Made by a program: the position numbers and the translations under genes. Source: Strobilurus pachycystidiatus (taxonomy: Eukaryota; Basidiomycota; Agaricomycetes; Agaricales; Physalacriaceae). From it: a DNA stretch of 64,000 nt. The stretch lies in contig JAHLMK010000023.1 in the NCBI GenBank assembly GCA_019915135.1, positions 186,001-250,000 of the forward strand, read 5' to 3'. Numbering within the stretch: position 1 is the stretch's first letter; every line of letters begins with the position of its first letter. Under the pieces are notes generated by a model that worked only from the letters and a program-made list of their open reading frames with translations, had not been told where the DNA came from and searched no databases. This document shows, piece by piece, positions 46,255 through 56,675 of this stretch.

Positions 46255-47297
46255 CTAATCATCACAGAGTTCGCTCAGGCGCGCTTGGATGCCATTCAAC
46301 TTTTGAAGTCCCTCTAATTTCAAGCCAAGAGTGACCTTCGGATTGACCGTAAATGGCGCGTCGAACGTCGTCGGCTCCCATCTCAAACCATCCGGTTGAA
46401 AGCGAGCCAGTTTCCCTCCGTCGTAGCCAGCCTTGCCCAGAGCAATGCGATTGTCTTGGAGAACGAGCTCATAGCGAGCGTTTATGTCAGCCACGAGCAG
46501 AGCAGGCTCGTCAACTGACTAGATAGTTGTATAGTCAGCAATGTCATCCAACCGACGAAGGACTGAGAGGACATACGTTCAACCAAAGAAGAACTTCAAC
46601 AGACTTAAATACGTCCTTGTTCAACTTCCGCCTGAATTGAGCGGGCTCGACGGGAGCTGGAACAACACGTCGAGAAGCCCGAGCGGGAGTCGGCGATGAC
46701 CTTGGAGAAGGGGTATGGGAGGAAGGAGGAAGACGGTATGACCTCTTGCGCGTGGATGGGCGGGTAGGCGTTGTGGTGTTGGACGTATCTCCACGCCGCT
46801 TCGTTGTGACGCGCAGAAAGTCTCTCGTCTTGAACCCTTCCATGAGAGCTTTGTTGCCTCGCAAAACTTCGTGGGTCCGCTCCTTGGTAGCAAAGGTGTG
46901 CCAATGGTGGGTTAGGCACTGCTCACAGTATGAGCAGGGTCTCGAACAGGAGGAGAATGTAACTTGCCTGGAACTGATGGCGGCCGATGTCGGTAACGCG
47001 TTCGACGTGGTTATTGAACGTCACGTCGTCCATGTAGCCGACGACACCATAATAGATGCTCATTGAGACGCGACAGTGTCGGCCGTATGGGCACGGCTGA
47101 CGCTTGATCCAACCCTTGTCGGCGATCTCGCCAGCGCCAGTTGTGATGAGGGTTTCGCATTCCCTTTTGAGCGTAGCACGCGTTTTCGTGCTGGAAGGTG
47201 GTTTGGTAGGTGTACGATTCTTCCTGGGGGTAGAGCGAGGTGAAGGCAACGATAAGGAGCGAGACGATGAGGCGACCTTGCGGGTGTATTGCCTCAT
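46255..47297 (-). CDS. Element-borne protein family member B (unrecognised)
   Basis: About 290 residues. The basic N-terminus (KVASSSRSLSLPSPRSTPRK) looks nuclear. Then LKRECETLITTGAGEIADKG, PCPYGRHCRVSMSIYYGVVG, DIGRHQFQ joined across an unusual GC-AG intron (GCAAGT donor near 46968) to CLTHHWHTFATKERTHEVLR, a Ser/Pro/Arg-rich linker, SVEVLLWLN, and the C-terminal block LVLQDNRIALGKAGYDGGKL, FDAPFTVNPKVTLGLKLEGL. Spaced Cys and His residues (C-x5-C ... C-x2-H-H) might bind zinc. It shares its layout with members A and C. Start could also be six codons upstream (MFLIPA). Confidence 0.65.
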
Positions 47298-47394
47298 GGC
47301 GGGAATGAGAAACATGTAGAAGGATTCGAGTGATTATAAGTCGAAGCTGGACAATAGAATTTCTGCGCGCCATTGTTCGACCGAAGCGGTATTC

Positions 47395-47890
47395 CTAGTC
47401 CCCAATGCCGCTCGCTGCGAGAACAGGACCCGCTACCGACAAGCGGAAATCAGTAAAATATTGGGAATATTTACCAAAGGGGAACATACAAATGCGCAAA
47501 TTCCGCGCCCATTGTCCCATGTGAGTCCATGGGGCTGTATCTAAACCGTTGCGCGCCGCTGCAGGGATAGACTGCATCGTGGACGCGGAAAGCTCCGTAT
47601 TTTGCACTAGCGTGGCGGCGAATGCGACTTGGAAAATATTCGATATTGGAGGATCACTAAACGGGCCTGAAAGCGATATTGCACCGGCACATAGCAACCA
47701 GGGCGGCCGTTCTGGAGCCATACTGTATTGAGATGAACGCCCAAGGACAAAGCAAGGATTTCGAACGTACCTGACATGCGCCACAACGACGTGACGACTA
47801 CCACCACGTCCCTCGGCTCCCTGGACACACTCAGGGGCTCTAGCGATATACGCCGTGCGAGCGATCGCATGGGAGACCCACCAAGCCGGT
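47395..47890 (-). other. Possible decayed gene, duplicated upstream of member C
   Basis: Two open stretches, LGGSPMRSLARRISLEP with VVVVVTSLWRMS and, in another frame, APERPPWLLCAGAISLSGPF with ISNIFQVAFAATLVQNTELS, do not join in one frame with the visible splice sites. A diverged copy of the same segment lies at about 48600-48870 (LGGSFMRGYSQPLTSSVAAL ... IASLWRI), where it has stops. I read both as remains of a duplicated gene or promoter-proximal exon, not as a proven gene. Confidence 0.35.
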
Positions 47891-48061
47891 CATCCGTGTT
47901 TTTCGACGAGAATTGATGATCCCCGACAAAAGGATCTGTACTGTATCAAGCTATGATGATAGAAAGTACCAAACGGTGCGTAAGCTGTATGAAGTATTGT
48001 AGGGAGATATTCGGTTCGAGAAATGTGAGATAATTCTTCAAAAACAGTAGACCGCAAACGA

Positions 48062-48577
48062 CTAGAGTCTATCATAAACGATTGCACGAGAATAGAATTT
48101 CCAGTCAGACTGGATAATAGAACTGATATGCTCTCCACGAAGAGCGAGGTGACGATTGGGGTTGACTGTGAAGGGGACGATAAAGTTACAGGGCATCCAG
48201 GTTTGTGAAGCCACTTCATATCGCATGAGACCACAACCGATGCTCATGGGTAGTGCTCGGAGACGGTCAATGTTGTTGAACAGGCTGAGACGACCTGTTC
48301 CATCCGGCATAAGGTGAGCGAGCAGCACCACAACACGAGGATCTTCACCCCACTGAAGAAGAGCGAATCAGCCAGAGATGATTGCATGCCAGTCAGACAC
48401 ACGAACCTGGTACCAGACAACGGTCGTGATATTTATGATGTCCACACTGCCGTGAATGGAGAGATAGCGTTCGCGAGGAGGGTCATCCTCCTCCAGCTCA
48501 TCGATTTCTTCATCGGAGGGCGAGTCAGGAGAGGGAGAGGACTGCAGGAGAGTGGCGTTTGGATCCAATTGGGGCAT
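48062..48577 (-). CDS. Element-borne protein family member C (unrecognised, short)
   Basis: About 155 residues in two exons. The first is acidic (SPDSPSDEEIDELEEDDPPR) and ends VDIINITTVVWYQ. The second, after a short intron near 48332-48370, reads WGEDPRVVVLLAHLMPDGTG, LRALPMSIGCGLMRYEVASQ, CNFIVPFTVNPNRHLALRGE. It shares the C-terminal PFTVNP block with member B but lacks the N-terminal Cys-containing part of A and B, unless this is encoded in the decayed stretch upstream. Function unknown. Confidence 0.6.
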
Positions 48578-49089
48578 TTTTTGTCGCGAGAGAAACGTTC
48601 GGTTCAGCGGCGTATATGAGCATTATACGGGCTCAAAGCGGCATTGGATACAGCGACAGGAGCCAGGGAAGGAAGCCTGCAACAATGCCGGATTTAGGCG
48701 CAGTAAAACAAAGCATCATTACAAGATGTACCTTAAATGCGCCACAGCGACGCGATGACCAGGCCCCATCGTATCCCTATGCGTAGCACGTTGAAATCAA
48801 GGGCTGCGACGGAAGAGGTAAGAGGCTGGCTATATCCTCGCATGAAAGACCCACCAAGGCAGTAGCGCGTACGTCTCGACAGGACTGTGCGTCCCGACAT
48901 GGACTCTCCCTGCAATTTTATATCAGAGGTCGCAGTTTCCATTTTTCACGTTGAAACTTACAAAGACTGACTTGCAATGGCAATCGTTGATACTGGGAGC
49001 GCCCTGGCCAGCATGACTAGCGCACTGCTCCGCCCTCAATCATAATTACATTGTCGTCCGCTGGCAAGATGAAAAGGCTTACATAACGA

Positions 49090-49213
49090 AAAGCTCGGCA
49101 GGATACACACCGCCGATTGATGTGCAAAGTGCATCGGGCCTACCACGCAGGTTGATCGGGTAGGCCCGATGCACTTTGCACATCAATCGGCGGTCTGTAT
49201 CCTGCCGAGCTTT
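49090..49213. repeat. Large hairpin (inverted repeat) at the centre of the element
   Basis: Two 55-base arms (49090-49144 and 49159-49213) are complementary at 54 of 55 positions and enclose a 14-base loop. The arms contain TTGATGTGCAAAGTGCAT, which also occurs once at 39634-39651. The hairpin lies between the minus-strand and plus-strand gene groups, about 225 bases before the Spt5-like start. It could be a nested miniature element, a binding site or a source of small RNA. Confidence 0.9.
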
Positions 49214-49437
49214 CCAATTAGGTAAGCTTTCCACTTTGCTTTTGGCCAGTGATAAGGTCCGGGCGCAGGCGCTGCTGGTCCCCACCCGTTCCTTGTAAGT
49301 TTCATGGAATACGCATGTAGAATACAGTACATTATGCGAAATGGTTCTTCTGCTTTGGCGTGGCCAAAAAATCTTTATAATTACTCCAAAAATTCAATAA
49401 GACACGACGTGCTAATCAGTAATTTACAGGATAGGTC

Positions 49438-52400
49438 ATGCCCGACGCGGCGGGGGTAGAGCGATTCCTGTCGCTGGAAGCCCACGACGCCGAGGACGAC
49501 GAGATTCTAGATGACGAAGAGGAAGATCCGACGTTCGAGGGTGCGTAGCATTTCCTGACCGACGCCGCCTAAGATCTAATACTTCTCGCCTTAGACCTTG
49601 ATATCGACAGCGACTCCCCCAGCTCTCACAGGCTTACCCCGAAGGAAATGGCTGCTTTGGAACGGACATCGGAAAACCATTTCTATGCCTGGCTGGAGTC
49701 TCTAGCCCCCACTTCTATCATACGCGACGACTACAATGATCATAACGAATCCGCACGCCCTATCACAGGCCAGGTGCATGACGATGATGAGGATGAGGAC
49801 GACGTCGCTCCTCATTCGCGTGTCTTCGATGCGGCCGACGAGGATGTAACGATCTGGCGAATTAAATGTCGGGTACGTTACAATACTTTCATACAAGAAC
49901 AGCATCATTGACTTCGTCAACAGTATCGAACCTCCGTCGAGGTCTCCAAACTAATCAAGGACAACTTGGAATTCAAACGCCATCCCCCACCTTCCCGCAG
50001 ACGAGATCGTGATTGGCAACATGCCGCTAGTTTGGCGTACCAACACGAAGAGGATCATAATGGACCGACAGAAGATTCGACAGACGGGCAAGAGGATCGT
50101 AACGTTCTTGCTCAGACCATCGCCGGTCGCCTCCATCACGATGCTCGCCCTGAAGACGACATAATCGATATATGGCCCAGTCCCAAAACCCCCTCCCAGC
50201 CATCGATATACATTGCCACTAGGGGTACGATGAACTCTTTGATCCAACTCCTTGTCGACGATCTTGGCCATGCGAAATATGGTCTCTCCCTCCGATCCAT
50301 GCAGCCAATTCGATCTCCCTCCGAGCGTCTACGCGCATGGCGCAGCAGTCGAGGTGTACGAGAGACTTTCACCAGATGCTGGGTCACTATTCGAGGAGGA
50401 AAGTACGATGGGGATATCGGTTGGGTCGAGAAGGACTCGAAGAGCGTATGGTGCGCGGTCAAGGTCGTGCCGCGAATCTCTTTCCGCTGGCAGCGAGTCT
50501 ATGTGGGCGAGGGCGACCCTTCTGAGGAAGAAGAACAGCACGCTCATGCTGGTCAACGCCCCACGGACCGAAACTGGACATCTTCGCCCCGTCCTATACC
50601 ACCTGCACCTGGTACCCGACATCCTCCCCGTCTTCTCCGTTCAGATATACGCGCGAAGCTGACCGTCAGCGAAGCAAACCGTGGTCTACTTCGCTACGAG
50701 GAGATGGGGAGGACAGTTTTCGTGGACGATCTTGCCTTGATACAGGTCCGCCGAACGCACATCTCGATTGCCATCTCCTCACCTGCACACATCCACGATC
50801 AGTTCATCCGCTGCGAAGATCCTCGAGTTAGACGCGCCCTTTCTTTGCTACCCCCGGCTGAGAATGGGAACTTTGACGCCGGCGAAATTGTAGAGGATGT
50901 CCGAAACGGCTTCAAGGGAGAAGTTTTGTCCTCTCAAAACGCGTTGCACGAAGTAGATGGGAGGACTACCCTATCGCATACCGTGACGGTGCAGCCCACC
51001 GATGAAGGGATGAACGCCGTGGAGATCGAGAGAGGGCATCTGGTCCGTGTGTTCGAGGTGGGGCAGGAAGTCGGGATATGGAACGGCAGTACGAAGATGT
51101 CACACGGTTGGGTGATACCTGGAACCTCTGCCTCTGAAGGAGAGCATTCGGTTAGGCGACGTCGCCAGGAACGACATATCACCGTTCTCATCTACTGGAC
51201 CGGCGAGGATCCGACGGAGATTTCACCGCAAGTAAGTGCCCAATGCACGCCCTTTTGAAAGTCAACTCATGTCCCGTTAGGTCGTCAGAGTTCACAAGAA
51301 CAATTGCGTTCACATCACTAGCAACACCCAACCCCCAGAGCGTCTAACAGGTCGCCCGGTATACACTCTCGCGCCGCCGCCCTCTGTCCCAGGACCCAGT
51401 CGTCCTTACAACCGTCTCCATGACGAGCTAGAGTACGATGCGGACCAAGGCCTGTTCACCGGCAAAGTCACCTTTCGACCAGAAATGACTTACAGTGGCA
51501 CCGTTCCATGGTTTCGCCGCCCCGTCATTTTGATCACGGGCGAGTACAAAGGACGACAAGGGACAGTGGAAGATGTCATCCGAGACGACAAGACCGACAG
51601 TGGTTTGAAGATACTCGTTCGCTTCGATATCCTGCGAGCTCAGGAAGGACTTTTGGAGAAGTGGTTTTGTTATAGTCTTATCCGAGATCCTGAGTGAGGA
51701 CTGCTTCTCCATTCACCAGACCAACTCAAACTGACAGTGGTACATAGGACACTCTGGCCTCTTCGAATCGTATATCCTCTGAGCGCCCTCCACCACAAGA
51801 GTGGATTTCGCGGCAAGCAAGTATACTACGATTCGGAGCTTGGGCTTTCTTACTCTGTGAAGCTCAGCGCACCCAGCCAGCCAAAAGCATCGGACAACCA
51901 CTTGGTGCACCCTCCAGTCTCCTCCGTACAGCCGAACGAGGGAGCTCCTTGGGTCATCGACAATCAAGACCGCGACGAGCTAGGCATCGGACCCCATCCC
52001 GTCGTTCTCTACAACGACAAAGTCGCGTGGTGCATGCAGCCCTTCCTGCGGGACTTGAAGATCGTCGTCTACACGGCAGGAATCGAAGTCAAAAAGAAAC
52101 TGGCTTCTTCCAAGAATCAGCGGTCGGCAGAGCATCTGACGACGGTGCAGCAAATAACTCTTAAAAGCGGGGCAGTTGGCGTATATCGAATCGTGGGGGG
52201 CAAACGGCAAGCCCAAGCTCTAGTTCCCAGCCAAGTCCAACCGAAACATCCAGGACGAAAGCCCGCTGACGGCCACTGTTGGCTCGTCTTTCGAGGTGTT
52301 CATATTGGGAAGTATGTTCGCCCCATTCGATGGGTTGATATGAATGTGTCTGGGGTGAAGACGCCAGCTTGGATGGTTGTTGTGGTTCGACGTGAGGGGC

Positions 52401-52564
52401 CTGGCAAGCCTGACACAATCACCGACGAACGCATCACCGTCCCCGACGAGTATCTCCTCATTCTGGAACGCGCTCATGACTGGCAGGAGACTGATCAGGC
52501 AGTCATGGCATTACGGGAAAAGAGTCGACAGGGTAGTGCTAAGAAGACCGTTAATACTTCGTAG
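49438..52564 (+). CDS. Spt5-like NGN/KOW protein carried by the element
   Basis: About 970 residues in five exons. Acidic N-terminus (DAEDDEILDDEEEDPTFED) as in Spt5. An NGN-like segment begins VTIWRIKCR (Spt5 has a similar IWxVKC motif) and continues YRTSVEVSKLIKDNLEF with an interrupted insert to PSIYIATRGTMNSLIQLL. KOW-type repeats are visible: CWVTIRGGKYDGDIGWVEKD with VKVVPRISF, FDAGEIVEDVRNGFKGEVLS, and VILITGEYKGRQGTVEDVIR. The C-terminal part (VVYTAGIEVKKKLASS, HCWLVFRGVHIGKYVRPIRW) is KOW-like too. Host Spt5 binds RNA polymerase II and controls elongation; here the Ser/Thr-rich CTR of Spt5 is absent. Its role in the element is unknown. First ATG follows the hairpin region. Confidence 0.78.
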
Positions 52565-52906
52565 CATATCGCCTACTGTATCCTTAGTTCATCTCTCCAC
52601 GTGTACTACTACCTTAATCACACCGCTTTCTACCATTCGCCCCACTTGTGTGCCGGCAAGTGAAAGCTTGGAGCATTGGAAGTTTCACAGGTGAGTTCCC
52701 CGTCGTGCAAATTGGATTCGGACTAATCATCCAGGGATCTTATACGATGGCGCGAGCCTTATGCACCCAGTCTTACCGCGTAAGGAGGACAATGGGAAGA
52801 CAAAGCAAGTAGGTCTCCCTTGTTCTGGCTGCTGGTGCCTAGAGACGGGGAATTCTGACGACTGCTTTCGTCCAGATTGCACCACTCCTTTCCTCCTTCG
52901 TTCACG

Positions 52907-53395
52907 ATGCTTCGGGTGAGTGTAACTCTTGAATCCCCCCGCATACGCTGACACCTCATAGACCGAGCGCTTTCAGAGCAAGATACCTCAATACTTCCGT
53001 CTGCATCGCAAACGCTTGGTTAAGCGCCGTAAACAAGGATCGCGCCACGCTATATTCATCTTCTACCGTCCCGTATGTTAGCTGCACATTCTTCCTTCGT
53101 AACTTCTCACAAAGATTGATAGGGAGGCCGAAAAGTAGGGACCATCGTGGAGCTTTCCAGCACTCGCACTCGACTGGCCGATCATGCTCTCGATTTGGCG
53201 GCAATAGGCGTCAACGAACAGCCATACTTCAGGCGCCTGGTCGTGGATGGCAGCTCGTGCGAGTGGGTCACAATCGGGTGGAGGACGTTCTTCGACGTCG
53301 AAGACCCAATGACGCCAAAGTTCTTCAAAGCAACGGAGGAACCCCTCCCTGCCGACTGGGCTCTCGACGTCGGTAGTTTCCTGCCGGCCTTGTAA
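52907..53395 (+). CDS. Small basic unrecognised protein of the element
   Basis: About 125 residues in three exons: MLR, then TERFQSKIPQYFRLHRKRLV with a basic patch (KRRKQGSRHAIFIFYRP), then GGRKVGTIVELSSTRTRLAD, YFRRLVVDGSSCEWVTIGWR, FFKATEEPLPADWALDVGSF, ending LPAL. The start is the ATG that keeps frame with the second exon; a longer form reaching upstream exons (MHPVLPRKEDNG-type) is possible. No known domain. Confidence 0.5.
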
Positions 53396-53781
53396 TTGTA
53401 AGCTGATCTCGTGGCGCATGCCCTATACGCCACTGACGTTTTAGGACAGGGGAGGCGTGTTATCACTCAGGGCGTCAGTGGGACTGAAATTTGATATGAA
53501 TATATTGAGACATAAGTCGGTGTGATCAGCCTGAAAGTATTCGTGGCGGCGTTAGGATCGACGTGCTTCGCGGCACCTGCGGATGCAGGATCGATGTGCA
53601 TCGTGGCTCGCGCGAGGCGTTGGGCTGGACCAGCTCAATGGTATGTCCGGCAGACAATGGTAACTAGGAAACTATTGACACGAACAATAGACTTCGGCGA
53701 AAGCAAAACCGGCAGTGGTATAGTCAAGTATTGTGTCGCAATTCCGACTTGACGCTGACATTCATTCGTACACCCCCAGCC

Positions 53782-56228
53782 ATGAAGAAGCCCTACGATA
53801 TGGACGCGGACGACCCTTGGGCTTCGAGTGGGTTTGACCCATCCACGCTACCGACAGACGAGCAACCCAAGGCGCGAAGAACAGCTGACGGTTCCGGTTT
53901 CAACACTCACCAGCTGACCGTCCTATACCAATTTCTTCCCGAGTGGTCAGCATTGTGCAGAAAAGGCACTGGCGGCCAGGCGTTGACGAACTGGAAGAAG
54001 AAGGCGGCGAAGGTTGTCCTCAAACACCCCGTCTTTGCTTCCAGGAACGATTCGAAGACAGAAAAGGTGCGTTGGTCATAGATTTCGACTCGTGTAGGTT
54101 TAACTGAATGGATTTCGCAGAAAATCTACGATTGGTTCCGCAATAAGAAGAATCACAACATCGACAAGGGCAAAGATGCCAAAGCTATGCCCACGTTCGA
54201 GCAGGACGAGGACGACCCCAGCAGTGAGGAAGAGGAGCAGGATGATCAGAAGGTCAACGCGGGTAGACGAGGTCTCCTTCGGTTCTCAACGTCACTGAGC
54301 GGACAGCGTCTCTTCGTGGAGGAGAATATGGATGCAGTTCGGGTACGCGCACAGGAGTTGAAGACGGAAGTCAAAGGCGGCAACAACGGTGGTGCAACTC
54401 GTAAAGCCGGTAGCCAACTTTGGGACGAGTTGCAGGAGTCGAGTCGAGAGGAGTATGAGCGCCGAGCGAAGGAGTTGGGATCACGCGAAAGGTATGTGTC
54501 CGCTGATGGTGTGGTTTTCTTCGATTGAATGACATTACTACAAGTACCATATTTCGTTTACCCTTGGCCATCCGAAACTTGTCTAGGAGGGTCGCGGAAG
54601 AAATAGAGGGCATTGCTGGACCTGCCGCAGTTACTATCCTATTCTGTTATCGCGACCAGGAAACCGGCGAGGTGGGAGGGGGCAGGTACGTCCAGCTCAG
54701 TCAGACCTGGAGTGCAGCCCAGAACTGAATGGTGCGGCCTGCAGTGCGGATTCCCCTGTTTTGGGAGAATCCAAGTGCACGTTGTCACAGATTCTTCCCC
54801 CGAACATAGTTCACAGCGCGGCAAACTGGTTCACCTCACGATGTACAGGTGAGCTCTACAGACCTTCTTCTTAACCGAATGACAGCCCAGCTCACCTTCT
54901 TGCAGACCTCGACAATCAGGCTCTTTCAACGAGTTATGATGTGCCACGCTTTGCCGAGATCGACATCGACAATAAGACAGGCGCGGAACAGGACAAGAGC
55001 ATAGAAAACTACCTCAACGAAGTCTGGCGTACGTCTACTTGCTTCTACCGACTGCAGTGATTGACATCTCCTTGTAGACTCTACAAAGGCGAAAACAAGT
55101 CTCAATCGGAGCGATCTAGCAAAAAACCCCAGCCAATATTTCGATATAGTGGACTGGCCTGAGCTGGAGGCGTATCTCGCGACCAGCAGCGCGACTCCTG
55201 TTGCTAAGCGCGTCCAAGCCCGGATATCGCTAATCTCTGCATGGATGGAACGATCCGGCAACAGCTCAGCAGCGCCTTTTCGTTTGTTCGTTCCAAACTA
55301 CACTCGGCCAAAGCCACACTCCGAGCCGCCGGTCGTGCCACGTTCGCCGATGTCAGATAAACAACCTGTGGATCTATCAGCGAAGGAATCTTTTGCGCAG
55401 CCTTCCTCTCGAAATGTGGGCCCCAATTCACCGCCACAACGATCAGAACGAGGCGGAAGAGGTCGGGTCCAGACGGCCATGCACGATGCCAACGATACCA
55501 ATATGTTAGAAGACCCGTAAGTGGAACCCCGTTGGCATGTTGCTGATCCGGCTAACTCTACGGCAGCACCTCAGACCATGTGGCGCAAAGTACGCCTCAT
55601 GAGTCTATGGGAAATGACCAGATGCCCGATACGACGCCTAGCCTTCCCGACGTACCGATCAGTGTTCCGCCAGAGGTACTGGACGTGTATGTTCTTCTCT
55701 ACTCTGATAGATACCCAACCTGATGATTGCAGCAGTCTTGCTAGGAGCAATCCGAAAGCGTCGAAGGGAAGATCTGCGTCAGCTTCCGCTGATTGCACTG
55801 GCGCTGGCGCCGTGATCGGGGCTGCAGACGGCGCCGAGGCCCTCGGGTCCAGTCATGACATACCGAAAGTGAAAAAGAAGAGAGGAGGATCAAAGTGAGC
55901 TTGTCGTGCATCCATGTATATGCTTGACGCACCAAACATTAACAGAAGGAAGAGAACGACTAAGGACTCACCAAGCCAGACCTCGCAGCCTGTTGCGGGA
56001 AGTAGCTCTTCCGTTGCCGAACCGATTGCAGACATGAGCGGTCCACCCAAAGCAAAAAGGTACTCGATCCATCCATTTATTGCGAGCATCTCACTGATGT
56101 ACTGCATCAAAAGGCCGAAGAATGTACACTATGAGATGGTGCATCCAAGCAAAATCAAACCAGGGCTTCTCGACCAGCCGATTGACACCAATATGGGACG
56201 AGGCGGCCGTCGCAAAGCTCAAGCCTAG
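53782..56228 (+). CDS. Element-borne protein with homeodomain-like segment
   Basis: About 600 residues in about ten exons. MKKPYDMDADDPWASSGFDP starts an N-terminal region with FNTHQLTVLYQFLPEWSALC, NWKKKAAKVVLKHPVF and, over an intron, KIYDWFRNKKNHNIDKGKDA. The WFRNKKN stretch resembles the recognition helix of a homeodomain-type fold, but the similarity is short. Further on: SGQRLFVEENMDAVRVRAQE, AGSQLWDELQESSREEYERR, DWPELEAYLATSSATPVAKR, and a Ser/Pro/Lys-rich C-terminus (SHDIPKVKKKRGGSK, GRGGRRKAQA) that looks nuclear. A DNA-binding or regulatory role is plausible. Several short C-terminal exons are less certain. Confidence 0.65.
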
Positions 56229-56349
56229 ATATATTGCGCAGATCAGGAACGTTATGGTAATAGATACATGAGCAGAAAGTACGTATATGAGTCAATGGGA
56301 TACGTTCTGAGTCAAGTTTAGGCATATTCGATGGTGAAGCTCGAGTCTA

Positions 56350-56613
56350 GTTTGAGTCATATCACATACTCGAGTCGCGCTCGGGAGTCACGCTTGACTT
56401 CAATCCGAGTTTGAGTCGAGTTAGCTTCCAGTCGCAGTTGGGTTGGGTTTGAGTCCGAGTCGAAGTCGAGTTCGAGTTCGAGTTCGAGTTCGAGTTTGTC
56501 CGAGTTGAGTTTGAGTCCGAGTTGAGTTTGAGTCCGAGTCCGAGTTCGAGTCGTGCTTGAGTTGGTACGAGTAGGCTGACGGTGTGAATCGAGTGGCCAT
56601 ACAGTGAGGGAGA
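56350..56613 (-). repeat. Right subterminal array of degenerate AGTTCG/GAGTCC hexamers
   Basis: Reverse-complement counterpart of the left array, with runs such as GAGTTCGAGTTCGAGTTCG at 56470-56490. Together with the left array it forms long imperfect subterminal inverted repeats. Confidence 0.8.
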
Positions 56614-56675
56614 TTTTCGAGTTCGAGTCAAAACTCGACTCATTCCGGTCACGACCGGGATAACTCAAGTTTTGT
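56614..56675 (-). repeat. Right terminal inverted repeat of the KDZ element
   Basis: 62 bases ending AACTCAAGTTTTGT. Reverse complement of the left repeat with a single difference (A instead of T inside the GAGTT-TTCC region). Same internal palindromes. Confidence 0.92.

Larger units (their letters stand above)
38615..56675. mobile_element. 18-kb KDZ-class DNA transposon with cargo genes
   Basis: A single element of 18,061 bases bounded by 62-base terminal inverted repeats with one mismatch. It holds a CxC2-KDZ transposase and at least seven other genes. Left-side genes (39,884-48,577) run minus and right-side genes (49,438-56,228) run plus, with a strong hairpin between. KDZ (Kyakuja-Dileera-Zisupton) elements are an established class of large DNA transposons, first highlighted in basidiomycetes together with TET/JBP genes; no TET/JBP gene is seen here. 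It interrupts a Zn2Cys6 gene. The flanking 8-base words (GATGACAC and TGGTCTCC) differ, so no target-site duplication is visible. The transposase frame looks intact, so the copy may be recent. Confidence 0.88.
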
